Shown: positions 34,601 to 48,996 of the stretch, piece by piece | Layout: each line of letters opens with the position of its first letter | How positions within the stretch are numbered: the stretch's first letter is position 1 | Assembly: GCA_034190875.2 (NCBI GenBank) | Contig: CM067358.1 | Location: 56,490,632-56,554,631, forward strand | Direction of reading: 5' to 3' | Length of the DNA stretch: 64,000 nt | Source of the DNA: Urechis unicinctus | Lineage: Eukaryota > Annelida > Polychaeta > Xenopneusta > Urechidae | The notes under the pieces: generated by a model | Database searches by the model: none | Told to the model about the DNA's origin: nothing | What the model saw: the letters and a program-made list of their open reading frames with translations, nothing else | Translations under genes and position numbers: made by a program

Positions 34601-37000
34601 CAATCTGAAACGTGAATTAATAATATATTGCTGCAGCAAATTGCATTAACTCAGTGAAAAACTTCATCGTAATTAAATATTTGTAAGGTATACATTCATA
34701 GAAAGTGGCTGTTCATCGGCATACTGCCTCATCAGGCACCCCAACATCAATCTAAGTACCATGTCCAAGGGCTCAAAGAGCGTCCCGACTAAGCAACCCC
34801 GGACAGAGTGTCATAAGGAAGTATTCAAGCTTTCAGCTGCTCTTTATGAAGTCAGCAATGAATTTCGGATGCACCCACGCTAGATAAATGCTCGGGCGAC
34901 GGTCCATTAGTACAAAATGCCAGCATATATGCAGCAGTTAAAGGAGGTCGTCAATCAATATCAATTCATTGTACATACGTAACTCGTTGTGCATAGCTAG
35001 CTCATCATCAAATATACGGCACTGTTCGAAATGCAATGAGTTTCGAATCTTGCCTTGGACGTGATTTAATGCATCGTTGAATATTTCACATTGAAGTGGG
35101 CAGTATTGCCTTGTGTTATAGCGATCGAGTCCTGTTAAGGAAACCAAAATGGCACCAGCATGAACTCGCTATTCTTCAATTAATTAAGGAGTGTTTCCTC
35201 AGCATGACACAAAACAACATTGTAATTGGGAGTAAGATATGCTCATCACCCAAATGTTTTTATTAAAGTGGCCTTTGGCAGGAGAACTACGAATATTTAG
35301 TGGAAAACATCGTTTGCCCCGCGTTCGAGTCATCGCCCTGAATCGGCAGATGTGAATCCTTATCACAAAGTTATTTCCCTTACACATATTTCGACCAGAA
35401 CATATATCCAGTCAACTCGGGTCTAAAACGCAATTATGTGCTGATAGAAACGAAGGGCTGATTGAGAATATAGCTCTGGTCTTATACGGTTGTTTTAATG
35501 AGATATATGTAGCCGAAATTTTCTTCCGCAATAACGATTAAGCAATTCAATCTATCGCAATAAACCATGGGAAGAAGCCTTAAAATCATGTCATTGATTT
35601 AAACATCAATGTCTTCTATCCTAGAGTATTTACTTGGAATTCGAGAGCTTCCTACTTACGTCATACTAGTTGAGTTTTGCGCATAGTCGTTTTTCTGATA
35701 AGCAAATGGTAAATGTCAGCAGAGCGGAGCCTAAATGGTGACTGTGATTATTTTGGATTTGATATGCCGGGTATCAAGGAGCACTTCGCCTGCCTTTATG
35801 CTGCTCTTTTCATTCCTGGGCTCAATGCATGTCGCTTTCTATTAATATCATTTTTTTGCGACCAATTAGTCTCGTGTACTTCCTGCAGTAACTCGATTGT
35901 TAGCGTTTCTTGATATTCTACGATATCGGCCTTTTAAAAACATTGCAGCCAGAACATCGATTGGGTCAAATACTGTTTGCTGTTACATCGCTTAAACCAC
36001 CCCACTTACCCTCTTATAAACAAAGTCTCTGACATGCCATGTCAGGTTAAAATGGCAGAGGGAAGCGAAGGGATTCGGCAAGTTTCATAGCATAGGTAAA
36101 AGCAGGTTGTTTGAGTCAAATAACGTGATCATAAGAAATAATTATTTATTGGTGTTCCATTCAATTGAACGGCATTTCCCCGTTACCAAGCCCTTAAAAT
36201 GTGTCGAGGGCGCTATACGTTTGCCATGTGTTATATCAATCGAGTTCTGTTCAGGAAACTAAAATGGAGTCATCATTCGTATTGTCTTGTGTACGGCGTG
36301 ACTTAAATTCGCTGTTATCCAAGTCATTCATAAGTGATCATAGATATGTTCCCTCATCATGGCACAGAACGTTATCGTCAACCATCGTCAACCCACTTCA
36401 TTAGCGCAATCTTTGTCTGGATTATTTTGACTTCGACACATGCATCGACTTAATGCCTCTGAAGTGACCCTTGGTTGGTTAACTAAGCTAGAAACGCCCG
36501 TGGTCGAGTCACACAAGTCAAGTTTCGAATTGTTTCCTGTTATATCGCCCATATTGCATTCCATACGCTGTTTTAAGTACATTTGCATAAGCTGCTTACT
36601 TGGGATCTCACGACTCGGCATTTATAAGGGGATCGTAAGAGGGCCTCGGGCGCCCGAGTGTTATTTCTTTCTTTTTTAACTACAATATGCCACTACTTAC
36701 GAAGTTACGACTCACAACCTTTCATAAGAGTGAACCTAGGTAAAAGTTTTTCTTAACTTCTGCTTGCTTCAAGCACCCCATATCTTAATGCTTGCTGACC
36801 TGCCATTGTGCTCTCCGTCGGATTATTGAGTCTAACCAATGAGTTATCAACTTGCACAGTTTGTGGATTCGGAGCTTTGTCACGAGCACCTAGGGACGAT
36901 TTCTGTCGCCGTCGATGCCCCAAGACACGTTCATTGACTATCACTGATGCTTGCATGTCCAACAAACGGCAGATTCACCTGGTGTTAGTGTCAACGTGTT
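34601..37000. repeat. Old repeat family R1, partial copy d
   Basis: 35400-35560 matches 411-560, 36165-36250 resembles 15-110, and 36545-36740 matches 31505-31700 and 1020-1210. The match includes ATACGCTGTTTTAAGTACAT-like and CTGCTTACTTGGGATCTCAC words. Order differs from copy c, so this is a rearranged or deleted unit. No genes seen. Confidence 0.5.
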
Positions 37001-40000
37001 GGTTTAAATTACTTAAAGTGATATGATGTACGGTGGTAGATATTCACGGTGCCGTAAAAGACCCGGAAACATGCACCAGGCATGGCAACTTGTTGGCAAT
37101 ATAGTCGCAGCATATTCCCACGAGTGTAACAAGAAACTTGATGATTGCCATGGTTAATTTTGCGGATGTCAGTTTATCTGGTATTACATCACATTAGATA
37201 CAGACTTGCCTGGAGCCAATACAAATATAAACCTCTCTAAACGCATTCCTTGGGTTGGTTATCTGTACTCGCGACCTAATTCAATGTGTTTTATTTCGTT
37301 TTTCGTACAAGCAAGCACTTCATTCCTCCAACACATAGAGGCTGTCATACATCAATAATGGATTTGTTAAAAACTAATTACTTGTGAGCAAATTGTGTCT
37401 TATTAATGGGACGTGTCTGATGACATATGTACATTTAACTTTCCCTAGTTTCTACTTTGATGGCACTCATCATTATTTAGCCAGGGGAAACAATGCCCAT
37501 TCATTCAAGTTTTGCCTTTTCGTTGAACAATGCAAATTATCTGGTGCAGTGTGTGCAGAGTCCGTTCGTGCACAGTGGATCAGCCAGTTATGTGGACTTA
37601 GTTTACCCGAGTCATACTGGTGCCAGTTCTATCTTGCCGCAGTGAATCTGCGATGATGTATAGGAGGCCCTTTCTATCAAGAACGACTCATAAGGAACAG
37701 TAAAGTGGGTTGCTGAGCATTGACTGGAGACAATTATCTTTGTTGTTCTCCAGTTTCGCGTCCTCGCGTAAAACCCCATCAGCATGAGGCAAACGTCGTA
37801 GCTATTTTGGTTGCTGCAGCATGGAGATCACTTTAGTCATAAGGAGCAAGATGACAGATGGCTTGTGAACGTTGTTGTATTCTAGTTGCCATTGGTCTCA
37901 ATAACTCGCGTTATTTCTTTCTCTAATCAAACTCCAAGATGGATCAATCATCGAGTCGTGTGTCCATATACAGTAAGCAAGAGTCAGATGTGGCTTGGCG
38001 AATAACACAACACCCAAACAGTCGACCTGGCAGCTTCTACACTGCTGATAATGGTTGCTCTATCTCAATGGCATGACAGTTTGCGTATGCTGATATCATG
38101 AGGGGCTCATGCTACCCAATCCAGTATATATTTATACATATATATATATATATATATTATTTCTCACGCGCATCTAAAATCCCAATATAATATGTGTTGT
38201 TGCTTTTTGTAAGATCGAAACTTCATTCTCGTAACTGTTCTGCTATCTGATCTTGACTTATCAATGCCACTACATCCTACAATTACGAACACAGGATAGT
38301 TTGTAGTATAATGAATACTTGTGTTTAACGCGGTCCAAAGCACTGTGGAATATTGCTAGTGATGGATGAGGATGATTGGACTGCTTATCTTAAATTCAAG
38401 CATCCACTTAGCGCCCGTTGCCAAGATCGAGTTCCGAAACCCGAGCGTGGTACTATTGAACCACTGTGTCGGTGCATCCCCTTGCCGAGGTAAGACCGAG
38501 CTGCTAAGTGCATCATCACCAGACTCGTGTAGTTATATAAGTCGATGATGCAAAATCGGCATTTTGCATATGGGAATTACTACTATTTTCTTCGAGCATA
38601 CAGAAACATGTTCTTGCCAGCATGCTGTAACAACCAACAGGTCCGTATTATTGATAGAGTAGTACAGTATCACACGTCACTCAAGCTTGTCATTGACACT
38701 TGATAACGACTTCTGAATTACAACGTACTATACCAAGGAAAAATACCTACCTCACAACTAACCCGTACATAATCATTTATCGTATTAGAATTCGGACAGC
38801 AGTTCATTCCAGTCAGCGGAAGCACGCAGCGTTACCAGCCTGACTATCATGCTTCTAATTTCGCGGGAATCAAGTTTATGAATTCAGCCACATAAGACAC
38901 GAACCAGTGCACTTTGTATGAGTGGCAAATGTAGAAATGTATCGGAGTAGTCAAACAGCTCGCATTCGATATTCCACATGGGTTTCTTGTATGGGCGAGC
39001 TTTAAATGTGGACATTGCATATGGAACTGCATTAATCATGGATGGCTTCATGACAAACGAAATGGCAATGCTTGCGTGCAAACGACCATTTGCAGCCACG
39101 TTACGGTACTAGGACGAGGTGGCGACCCCATGGTACGGTGATTGGAACTAATGCTAACATGGCGTCTAACGCACATTCCAGTGGTATTGCATCAACATGG
39201 CTGCAGCTTAGCTTACTCGCTATGTATGCCTAAAGATGGGCCACATGTATTCTAAAAAAAGGCATCTAGTGCAGCGTCCGCTGATATTTTCTATCTGCAT
39301 ATGTTCACGTGTTGGTTGCATACCGGATATTGACCAAACATTGCGTTGGTATCAATCACATGAATAGGTTAACATTGCAATGCACTACATAATACCTGTT
39401 AGATCGTCTGTGTTTATGGCGTTAACTGCTTCACAATCAACTGGAAACGAAGTCTTTTTCAGCTGAATCGTCTGGGCACTCGAATGGTTTTGGTGGCTAA
39501 AGTATATAATTAACGACATTTACTGACGGGGGGCGTTGGAGGGGGGGGGTGGGGATGGGTGGGTATGCATGTTTCTACTAGACTATGGAGAAGTTTGGCT
39601 AGTGACTAATCAGACAAGCGAGGCTGGCGCTATGCAAATCAAAACGTGTCGGAAATTGCTTCGCGGCCAGGTTGTGTTTGCTCCGTGTCTCCTTGGGGCA
39701 GCATCCAGCAAGTCTCTGTTACGTCACAACCCAAAATGATTAATCGGCCGCCTCAATCGACTATACATCCAACATGGGAGTATAACAGCGAGCAGTGGGT
39801 TTTCTGACTGGAATGGTTTCTCAGTCTGTCACCATTCTGGGTAGATAGGTGAACAAAAATAAAAGATAAAAACAAAGGGTAAATGATTCGCAACAGTGAT
39901 ACTGAGAAGTTGGTTACCTACGTTGTTGGTGCGAGGAACCAATGGCAGTGGGATTTTGGGGTTTAGGCGAGAGAACTTCACATTTCGCAGCGTAAAACAA

Positions 40001-41220
40001 TTTCCACATTGTAGCCCTAACGCATTTGCCTGATCGCCGCTAATGGCTGTATTGAATACCAAAGCAATGGAATGTCACAGAGCAAATAGCAACATGTCAT
40101 GACAAGCACTGTGCCCCTCAGGAAAATGCAAACTGTTAATTGTTTAATGCTGCACTGTAATGCTCCTGTATGGGTGTATGGGATCAGCACCAACGTGGGT
40201 GAATTGACGCAGCATGTATTCTGTGGCAGGTATGAAGTTACCTAGTCGAAAAAAGGAGCACCGTAAAGAGCAAATTCGACCTCCACGTTGATCCAGCTCA
40301 GCTGGTAAATTGCGGCAATGTTGTAATGCACTATATCACTACTCTAACCTAACGTTAATCTCTCAGAACGACCAGTTATGGTTCTATTAAAGCTTGCACA
40401 TTAAGCCTCTACCGAAGTGTATTTGTCATGCATGCAATTACGTGTAGGTTATGCGTTTTACACCGATGTTATTGGCATGCTTCTCTTTAACTACTTCACA
40501 GTCGCTTTTGTTTGCGATGGAAGGTGTCAAAAACTGATTATGACTAACAGAGCCAGGAATATGACAGATTATCTGAGCACAATCGTGATTGCAGACACCA
40601 GGTACAATTAACCAGGGCGTGTTATGGTGTTAGACATGATATCAGAACAGTCGAACAAGACCATTTCTATTCAGGGGAGACTGGCCATCTCTATACTCGC
40701 GCTAAACCCGGTTCTGACACAGGATAACATAATCGACATATAACTTAATGTACACAGCTTGTTGCATAGTCCATGTAACAAATGACAGCTATGCTCTCGT
40801 CCAAGCAGCTACATGCTATGTACACGTGGACATTGTGGAACGAGGAGTGGTTTAGTGTATGGATTTATTATTATCCTTCACAGCGCTGATATCCCATCAT
40901 TCCAATTCTATGTAGTCGACTTCAATTTGAAATTTGTCTGCCCAGTCACCAACCAGCACATATCTCTCCTCCCCTCGTTAATAGCCTAGCGGCAGTCTTT
41001 CGGACGTTTAAGCGCAATATCCAGACAATATCGGTCTACACCTGTGGTGTTTTGTTTGTTATCCAGAATCAACAACCTCGAGTACAACACATCATCATGA
41101 AGAGCAAGGGGACCTATCAACGCCGATTTGAAAACTGTTTGAATGAAAGTGATATATTATCTATCTTCGACTGTGCCCATCTTAGCATTCATTGGTCATT
41201 GGATTGATTGGCTATAATAT
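37001..41220. other. Gene-free host sequence with a G-rich run
   Basis: Short frames only. The single notable feature is a G-rich run at 39527-39564 with five G-tracts of three or more, able in principle to form a G-quadruplex. A short TA tract lies at 38136-38157. Confidence 0.45.
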
Positions 41221-41221
41221 A

Positions 41222-41358
41222 ACATGCTTTGTCAGTAGTCGTGTTGGTTTGTATGTGCTTTGTCAGTGGTCGTGTTGGTTTGCATGTGCTTTGTTAGTAG
41301 TCGTGTTAGTTAGCATGTGATTGGTCAGTGGTCGTGTTGGCTAGCACGTGATTGGTCA
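41222..41358. repeat. 31-nt minisatellite, about 4.3 units
   Basis: The word TGCTTTGT or TGATTGGT recurs at 41225, 41256, 41287, 41318 and 41349, an exact 31-nt period, each followed by CAGTNGTCGTGTTGG-like sequence. The last units carry ATTGG, the inverse of the CCAAT box. Confidence 0.85.
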
Positions 41359-41439
41359 ACGTCAACAGCTAGAAGAAAACAACCAATTGTCTTATTACTT
41401 TTTAACTTTTGCAATCAAACAATAACCTAAATCAATAAT

Positions 41440-42060
41440 GTTTGTATGCAACCATTTAACTCAATGTAGATGCATATATAAAGGTCTGTATCATACGGGC
41501 ATTGCAGATCAATCCAGCCGTGATTCTCTACAGTAGATGACAACTACATAGTCCAAAACGGCGCCATAGCTCTGCTAGGTTTGCGTTGAATGGTGAAAGG
41601 TTGGTCATTTAATTAGATAATAACATGCATAGAATAATTTTATTATAGTGTCACCATTATTCATAGCAGTATTATTTGATATAAAAATTACTCAGATAAT
41701 TTCACGTATCTGTAAAATTTTCTTCTGATAGAAGAATAACTCGTCAGTGACAATACAGAAAGTCCGCATAATCTTAAGGTGCCATGCAGCATCTTGATTT
41801 CTCCCTTAGTCAATTCATGTTGTCAGTATTCTCTTTGCATGCAAATCCTGAGCACCCGATGCATGCGCCTATTTCTATCAAGTAGAAACTATGGTGGAAG
41901 TCTGTGTAAAAATGTGGTTGCTGTAATAGCGTTCCACAGTTACCTTTGCTTCTAGTTCAAAAAATATTGTACGAACATGTTATATTTTTTGATTTCACCC
42001 AATAAATCCCATTGGCGTTTGAACTGAAGTCATGCAAACGTCAGAGAGCCCAGCGGGACT
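41440..42060. repeat. Diverged copy of the end of the 6-kb tandem unit
   Basis: 41450-41700 resembles 47785-48060 and 54740-55015 (shared CAACCATTTAACTC, ATAAAGGTCTGT and GTGTCACCATTATTCA). It is therefore the tail of an older unit lying upstream of the two young copies. It is much more diverged than those two are from each other. Confidence 0.6.
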
Positions 42061-45000
42061 GCAATGTCGGCATAATTAAGTTCTTGCTAGATGGCAGATT
42101 TCCCTGTACAAAACTGACCGGACATGAGGTAGTATGTATTTATAATACGCGCAGGATGATCTATTTTCTCAGACCAAGCATATGTAAAAAATAAGTCACT
42201 TATCATTTTATCCAGGATAAGAAGCACAGCAGCACGCACATAGCAGCGTGCAACATAACATTGCGCTAGTAACAGTCACTCTTACATAGTTATAGGAAAT
42301 ATAGATGGCGCTGCTCCGTGGCGACTGGCACGGTCGGGACTGAGTGAAATTGTCACGCCTTTTGTGCCGGGCTAGGATGGTCAGCATCGCGTGAGAGTGT
42401 GTGGAAGTGACTGAGTGCTGTTCTGTGGAATTTCTATTTTTGATTGTGACAGAAATATGGTGTTTCACCCCGGGTGTGAGGGATATTACGTGAGGAAGAC
42501 GAAAGCTGCTATAGAGTTATCTCACTTACTCTACCTCAGACCTTAAAGGCTTAAGGCGTCAGACCTGCAGGGTAAACAGTGTGCACTTTAATATGTCCCT
42601 ATTGACCTGAATACCACAGGGGATCAGCAGGCGATGTCAGGAAAATAAACCGTGTGTTAAAAGGAACTGGGATAAGAGAGGAGTTGCGAGGCAGAGACTT
42701 AAGAGGCTAGGACCAGGAAGTTGCCGTCTACGCGATGAATACTACAAGTAAGGAGCAGAAGCAGCCGGCTCTCTCGGTCCTTTGTTCCACAGGAGCGAAT
42801 GAACCACTAAAGTGTTCCAAGGTTGTGACACATATTAACTTGACCTACTAATATATGCTATGAATGCTTTTATGTACCTCTTATGCCTCATCTGTGTACC
42901 ATAATTTCCCATTTTTGGCGAATAAATTTTATCCTATCCTATCCTAGCCTTTAAATTTAAACATGTGCTCATGAAACATGGTATGGATTATGATATATAC
43001 AATGTTGGTTCTCTCGGTGAATTCCTTTTAAATCGGAATTTAAGAGACTTGAGTCGAGGGATTGTCCTGTTTCTATCGCTTATTTTTGTGTATGAAGGCA
43101 CTCTGTGTGGAGGCAAGTAAGCAGAGGAAGCCTTGGTGATAAAAACTCGTCACACTGAGCTTCATTTGCTATCATCCAATATCGAAACAAAACTTTAAAT
43201 TGTATTAAATTAGCATTTTAGTTAAAGTGATGCACTAATATCGCATCTATAACTAACAGACAGGTGGTATACTGCTGGCTGAATATTCCCTGCCCATTAC
43301 CTTAATCAATTCATGATGAATGGCTCGTAGGGTGTTTTGTGTTGGTCAGCACAAGAAATGGCCGTATCATGATGGCAAGCCAGATTGAAACTCAGATTAA
43401 CTTTTGTTGTTAACGGAGCTCTTATTGTAGTTAGAGCTGTAGTACATTAAGCAAATAATGATGCTATTTCCTCACTCAGTCGAAGTTACAACCTGCGCAT
43501 GAGCCAATTACCTGGGCCCCTGCTGTTTTGTGACTCTGATATGAAGATCCACTGAAAACCTTTGAATGTATCTTGTACCTGTTGTGCTATGCAGTATTAC
43601 TGCTATGACGACAAGCTGTAGCACCCAGTCACGCCAAGAACACTACCACAACCCTGATGTCTGGATTAAATCAAGTGGTCGATGCACACTGCTACTGACG
43701 TTTGACTTTTGTGAAGAATCGTATTGAAGCTACCCGCAATCTATAAGGGCTCAAGGTTTCATTGTCGGTGCATTCAGCGAACATGTGAGTACAAGGAGCC
43801 CATCTGATAACTGTTGTCTCATAATGTGTAAACATTGCGCCAGTACATGTGGAAATTGACCGTGATCATGTCGCCTTAATGGTCCACAGAGGGAGCAATT
43901 ATAAGTCAACGAGATCTTTAATTAATTGCAATGACCTGAAGATAGACCTCATAGTTATTTGAGATACTTCGTGTCACGTTCAGTTTGTTACACTGATAAT
44001 GAGATCTTAGGATTATGGTGCTCATGCATCCAGCCTGACATCTGTCTCCTCCATCAGGACATGACCCATCGTGTTCGTTGGGATCAGCAGGTGTGTGTGT
44101 GTGTGTGAGTGAGCTGGAAATAAATCACATTTTGCGGCAAAACAAATCTCCTTAGAACTGGCATTGGCGCTATTGTTTGCTCACCGCTACACGCTGCAGG
44201 GGATAGGCAGATCATGGTATCAGCTAAGGTTACTGCAAAGCTGGCAAATGATCTTTATCAATGCTGCCTGTGTGGTCTTTCGCAAGAAAGAGTCTGTTTC
44301 ACATTTGGTTTTGCTGCATTTCAACTATTAAATGCACCATATGTGGTAAACTTTGACCAGTAAAAAAGAATAATTCGACCTAGCTTTTATAACTTAGAAA
44401 AACTTACAGACTGATTCTGTGCAAGTGAATAACGTTTTGCAACAGCTGCACAAGTTATCCATAGGATCTACAGACGATCTGAATATGCATTATATATGGC
44501 ATAGTATCAGAAGATACAATATTTAATTATGCTGCTGACAATCTAATTAACAGTAGCACAGATTGCCACGATCTATAGTAGACGTGTATGTTTTGCATTT
44601 GATTGTGCAAATGACAAGTTACAAGCAAAAATCGATTTCGTCAAGGCGTATAAATTGACGCGGTCGGTTATCCCATCAATTATTTATCCACGCAGCCATT
44701 TTATTAGGTCTGTATTATATATGGACTAACAGCTGGCTGAGTAAGTCTTGATACACGGAATGCAAATTGTTTGAACATTGGTTCCATATAAGATATAGGT
44801 ATAAGTGTGTCATTTTACCTGCCTCATCTACTATGACCAATGCTGGATGTTCAACATTCTAAAGCATCTATCTCTTGGATCCATCCTTTGTCAAAGGTAA
44901 CAATGTACGAGCCCTCACGACAAAACGATCTGGCATTCTATGCGTGACATTGTATTGCATTTGCCCTAAAAAGTGTGATCCTGTAGCACTAGTGTATCGG

Positions 45001-48000
45001 TATTGGGGAAGGATACGGCTCAGAACATATCAATCAGTACGCGATCGGTACTCCCCATCCTTATGCATCAGCCATCGAAGATGAATTGTTTGAATAAATA
45101 CCAATGCAAAGCAGGAGTCACACTATCTGCTGTTCTGTGGCTGCAAATCAGTCGCACTGATCCATCTGCTGCTCTGTGGGTGCACATTTGTTGAATCTCT
45201 TCAATACGAAACAGCATCCAGCCAAGTTATGTGACGCTTTGATGTTAACTTCCGGTACCATATCATGCTTCAATTCGTCTCTAATGTGATTTGCTCACGT
45301 CCTCGATGTTTAATGTATCAAAGCATGTGCATTAGGTAATCACACGACCGCCTACCATATCATAGCTTTGATGTTGGGGTCTATCAAACGCTATTTTATG
45401 CCTTTCCTGCCTTTCATATTACGACCTTTTTATCACCAAGCACACAAACCTATTGATCTTTTTATGCACGTTTCTAATGCTGGGATAGAAGTCCGTAGTT
45501 CATAGATCTATTGTCCACATGTGCCGTTTATTGTACGACCACACATAAAATTCGCGTTTAGGCTTGGTGTAACTCTATTTGGGTCTTTATTGTGCTACAC
45601 GGCATAATCGACGAACACGCTCTATGCACGGATCTCCTGGGATTTTATTCGCCTCTTAGCTGGGCAAAGATAACTTTTCGGGAGCATTTTTGATGCGGAC
45701 GTGGTTTTATCATTATGGTTGATGTATTGATGAAGTCTCTCCAAAAACACCCCTCAGCGTGAAGTGTTAGCCCTGATTGCGCCGAAACACGCATGTAACA
45801 ATTACAATTGATCTTGTTCTTAAATTAAGTTGACTTTCAAAATATTTGTGCAGACAAAACCTTAAGACTCACTTGTGGCATGGAACTCTCAGACAGTGTG
45901 GTCTCTTCAAATGTCCCATATCGTTATTAGAAACTCGCTTACACCATTTGAGGCTCGAACGGTTGACTGTAAGATGCATCGACGTGTCTGTAGTAGAAAA
46001 CTTGTGATTTCTTCCACAGATAATTATACAAGATTTACTCATTTACACCAGTCACTGATAAGAGGCTCAGGAGACCAACTATGGTAACCAGCAGCATTCA
46101 TAAGGACACGAATTTCTGCATGTTTCAAAGGAGCCGATTCTTAGCCTAAACCATGTCCAATTGACTTCCTACCACAAATATGCTTTTGAAATTTACATTT
46201 GAAAGTTATCACCACCATCTCTTATAAACTTCTGAGTGGAGTGGTGAACAAACATAGCGTGACAACAATAATAGGCAACAGCAGATAAATTGAAAAATGT
46301 GCTTGATTTGTAAACACCATTCAAGAAACATTTCTTGTTAAAGAAATTATGGCGGGCATGACTTTCATCAGATGCAAGGGCATGCAGTGTATCTAATCAG
46401 CCGCCTCGTATGTCAGTCATCCCATCATCCCCGCTGTCCAATGGACGCATTAATCACGAGAATATCATGATAGCTCCAACTAAACTCCTGTCATTTTCAT
46501 GAATCATATCATCACTAACATTCGGGTTATATAATTTATCAACGGACAACTTGCTGCTACATAAAAGAGCATTTGATGGGAGGTGGCACCAGAGACAACC
46601 TAAATGATTCATATCTGCCCTTACTGGTAGATAATTTATCTGACAAGCTTGCTATTTGACGCCATCACTGTGATGGGCGTGGCAATGAGTGACAAATGAA
46701 TTTATGACGCGAATCATTTACAGCTATGTGGATTGCAGTGTACGCTATGATAGGGCGAACATGGCTACATGTGCCTGAGAGTTTTGCATGTGATTATCAA
46801 CGTGTTTTCCCAAGGATAACCCAGCTTACTCGATTTAGTATTTACTCCGTCTCATTACAGATACCTTCATATCGCACTCAATCGAGCAACACTTATCATC
46901 AACTGTAGAGTGTGTTGTGTTCTTCCCTTCTATGCTTGAGTGCAAAATCCCTTGAACAACCTGTGTCTGCCTGTTTAACTGTCAAATGGCGTAATATTTC
47001 ATAAGCAAAACTTGCTATGAATTTCAGTTAAGGCGCTGCATAAAGATCACATCAATCACAAGCAGGTGACAAGCACGCTGCCGATGGGCAACAGTAACTC
47101 AGAATTAAAAGTGTGCGGGACGTTTTGATCTAACTTATGACGAGCTTGTGAAGATGGATGAATCCACCAGCATGGACGTCACTCCTGGAGGCGCATCGTG
47201 GTTTAAAACTGCATCACATCCCGACGTAGGCCTAGCACAGCTTATACTGCCAATCTTAGATTGTGATATATGGCTGAGAGGCTCTACAATTGCCACATCT
47301 CCTCCCGGATGCTAGCAAATCATCCTCATAAACTCGCCAGACTGTTTGGTTTGACAACTCCCTTCTCACCAGATTCTGGATTTCGCTGTGCTTGTCACAT
47401 GAGATACAGAGTACGTGTTTAATGCAGGACCTATCGCGAGAGACCTGAGGCGATGCTGTTGATGGATCAGTCGAACCTTGTGTGGAAATTGTCCCACACG
47501 CAGCTAGTTATTGCTGCTTGTCTCCATGGGGCAGCGTCTAGCAGTGCTCTGCGATGTCAGCCCCCATTTGGTGTAATGGACGACCTAAAATTATCTTTCC
47601 AACATGCAGAACAAAAAGGTCGCTGCATGGAATAAATTCTTATGCTCTTTTTATTCCAATTAAAGAGATGAATAAACATAGATAGTCACATGAAAGGCTA
47701 CAGGAGATGATGGGAAGATAACGGCTGAATGTGGGCAATCAAATAATTAAGTAGGAGCTAAGCTTATCGATCATTAACTCTGGCAACCATTTAACTCTGT
47801 GTGGATGCCTGCATAAAGGTCTGTGTCATTGTGGTGTTGCGAATTAAATCCACTCATTGATGGCAACAATGTAGTTCAACACTTTATTATTGTGCGACTA
47901 GTTTTGATGTGCAACATTACCAATAGTGCTGTATTCCTGTGGATATTGAACTGTATTGAACAATTTAACTATGGTGTCACCATTATTCAGGCCAGTGTTA

Positions 48001-48194
48001 TTTCTGAATAACATTAAATCAATTCGATCATTACACACATCTATACAATCTGTCTTACGGCAGAAGGATAACAATTGTGGTGGTGGGGGGGGGGGGGGGG
48101 GGGGGTTAAAAACGTCACTAACATTAGGATAGATACAACATCTAGATTTCTCCACCCCCCACGTCCCTAGAACCTTTGCCTGATAATGTTGTCG
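42061..48194. repeat. Young tandem duplication, unit 1 (6.13 kb)
   Basis: It matches 48195-55135 almost base for base with scattered indels. For example 42208-42468 equals 48335-48595 with one or two changes, and 45875-46087 equals 52817-53029. The junction is precise: GCAATGTCGGCAT starts at 42061 and at 48195. It includes a LINE-type tail element and a poly-G run of 21 (48085-48105). No gene recognised; the short frames conserved in both units are conserved because the DNA is. Confidence 0.9.
42208..42952 (+). mobile_element. LINE-derived or non-autonomous retrotransposon, 3' tail type
   Basis: The 3' end reads GGCGAATAAATTTTATCC followed by TATCC/TCCTA repeats, a tail typical of several animal non-LTR retrotransposons. 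The preceding 150 nt, rich in ATGTACCTC and GTGTACCATA-like words, resembles such 3' untranslated regions. No reverse transcriptase lies inside. The 5' limit is uncertain. The copy in unit 2 lacks about 107 nt found here at about 42628-42734. Confidence 0.55.
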
Positions 48195-48334
48195 GCAATG
48201 TCGGCATAATTAAGTTCTTGCTAGATGGCAGATTTCCCTGTACAAAACTGACCGGACATGAGGTAGTATGTATTTATAATACGCGCAGGATGATCTATTT
48301 TCTCAGACCAAGCATATGTAAAAAATAAGTCATT

Positions 48335-48996
48335 TTATCCAGGATAAGAAGCACAGCAGCACGCACATAGCAGCGTGCAACATAAGATTGCGCTAGTAAC
48401 AGTCACTCTTACATAGTTATAGGAAATATAGATGGCGCTGCTCCGTGGCGACTGGCACGGTCGGGACTGAGTGAAATTGTCACGCCTTTTGTGCCGGGCT
48501 AGGATGGTCAGCATCGCGTGAGAGTGTGTGGAAGTGACTGAGTGCTGTTCTGTGGAATTTCTATTTTTGATTGTGACAGAAATATGGTGTTTCACCCCGG
48601 GTGTGAAGGATTTTACGTGAGGAAGACGAAAGCTGCTATAGAGTTATCTCACTTACTCTACCTCAGACCTTAAAGGCTTAAGGCGTCAGACCTGCAGGGT
48701 AAACAGTGTGCACTTTAATATGTCCCTATTGACCTGAATACCACAGGCTAGGACCAGGAAGTTGCCGTCTACGCGATGAATACTACAGGTAAGGAGCAGA
48801 AGCAGCCGGCTCTCTCGGTCCTTTGTTCCACAGGAGCGAATGAACCACTAAAGTGTTCCAAGGTTGTGATATATTAACTTGACCTACTAATATATGCTAT
48901 GAATGCACTATGTTTTTATGTACCTCGTATGCCTCATCTGTGTACCATAATTTCCCATTTATGGCGAATAAATTTTATCCTATCCTATCCTAGCCT
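48335..48996 (+). mobile_element. LINE-type tail element, second copy with internal deletion
   Basis: Copy of 42208-42952 carried along by the tandem duplication. It ends in the same GCGAATAAATTTTATCC and TATCC repeats. It lacks the segment found in unit 1 between ACCACAGG and GCTAGGACCAGG; those words flank the deletion and share AGG-type microhomology. Confidence 0.55.

Noticed and set aside
42208..42468. 86-codon minus-strand frame conserved at 48335-48595
   Set aside because: Conserved only because the whole 6-kb unit is duplicated; it lies antisense in a LINE-type element and has no recognisable domain.
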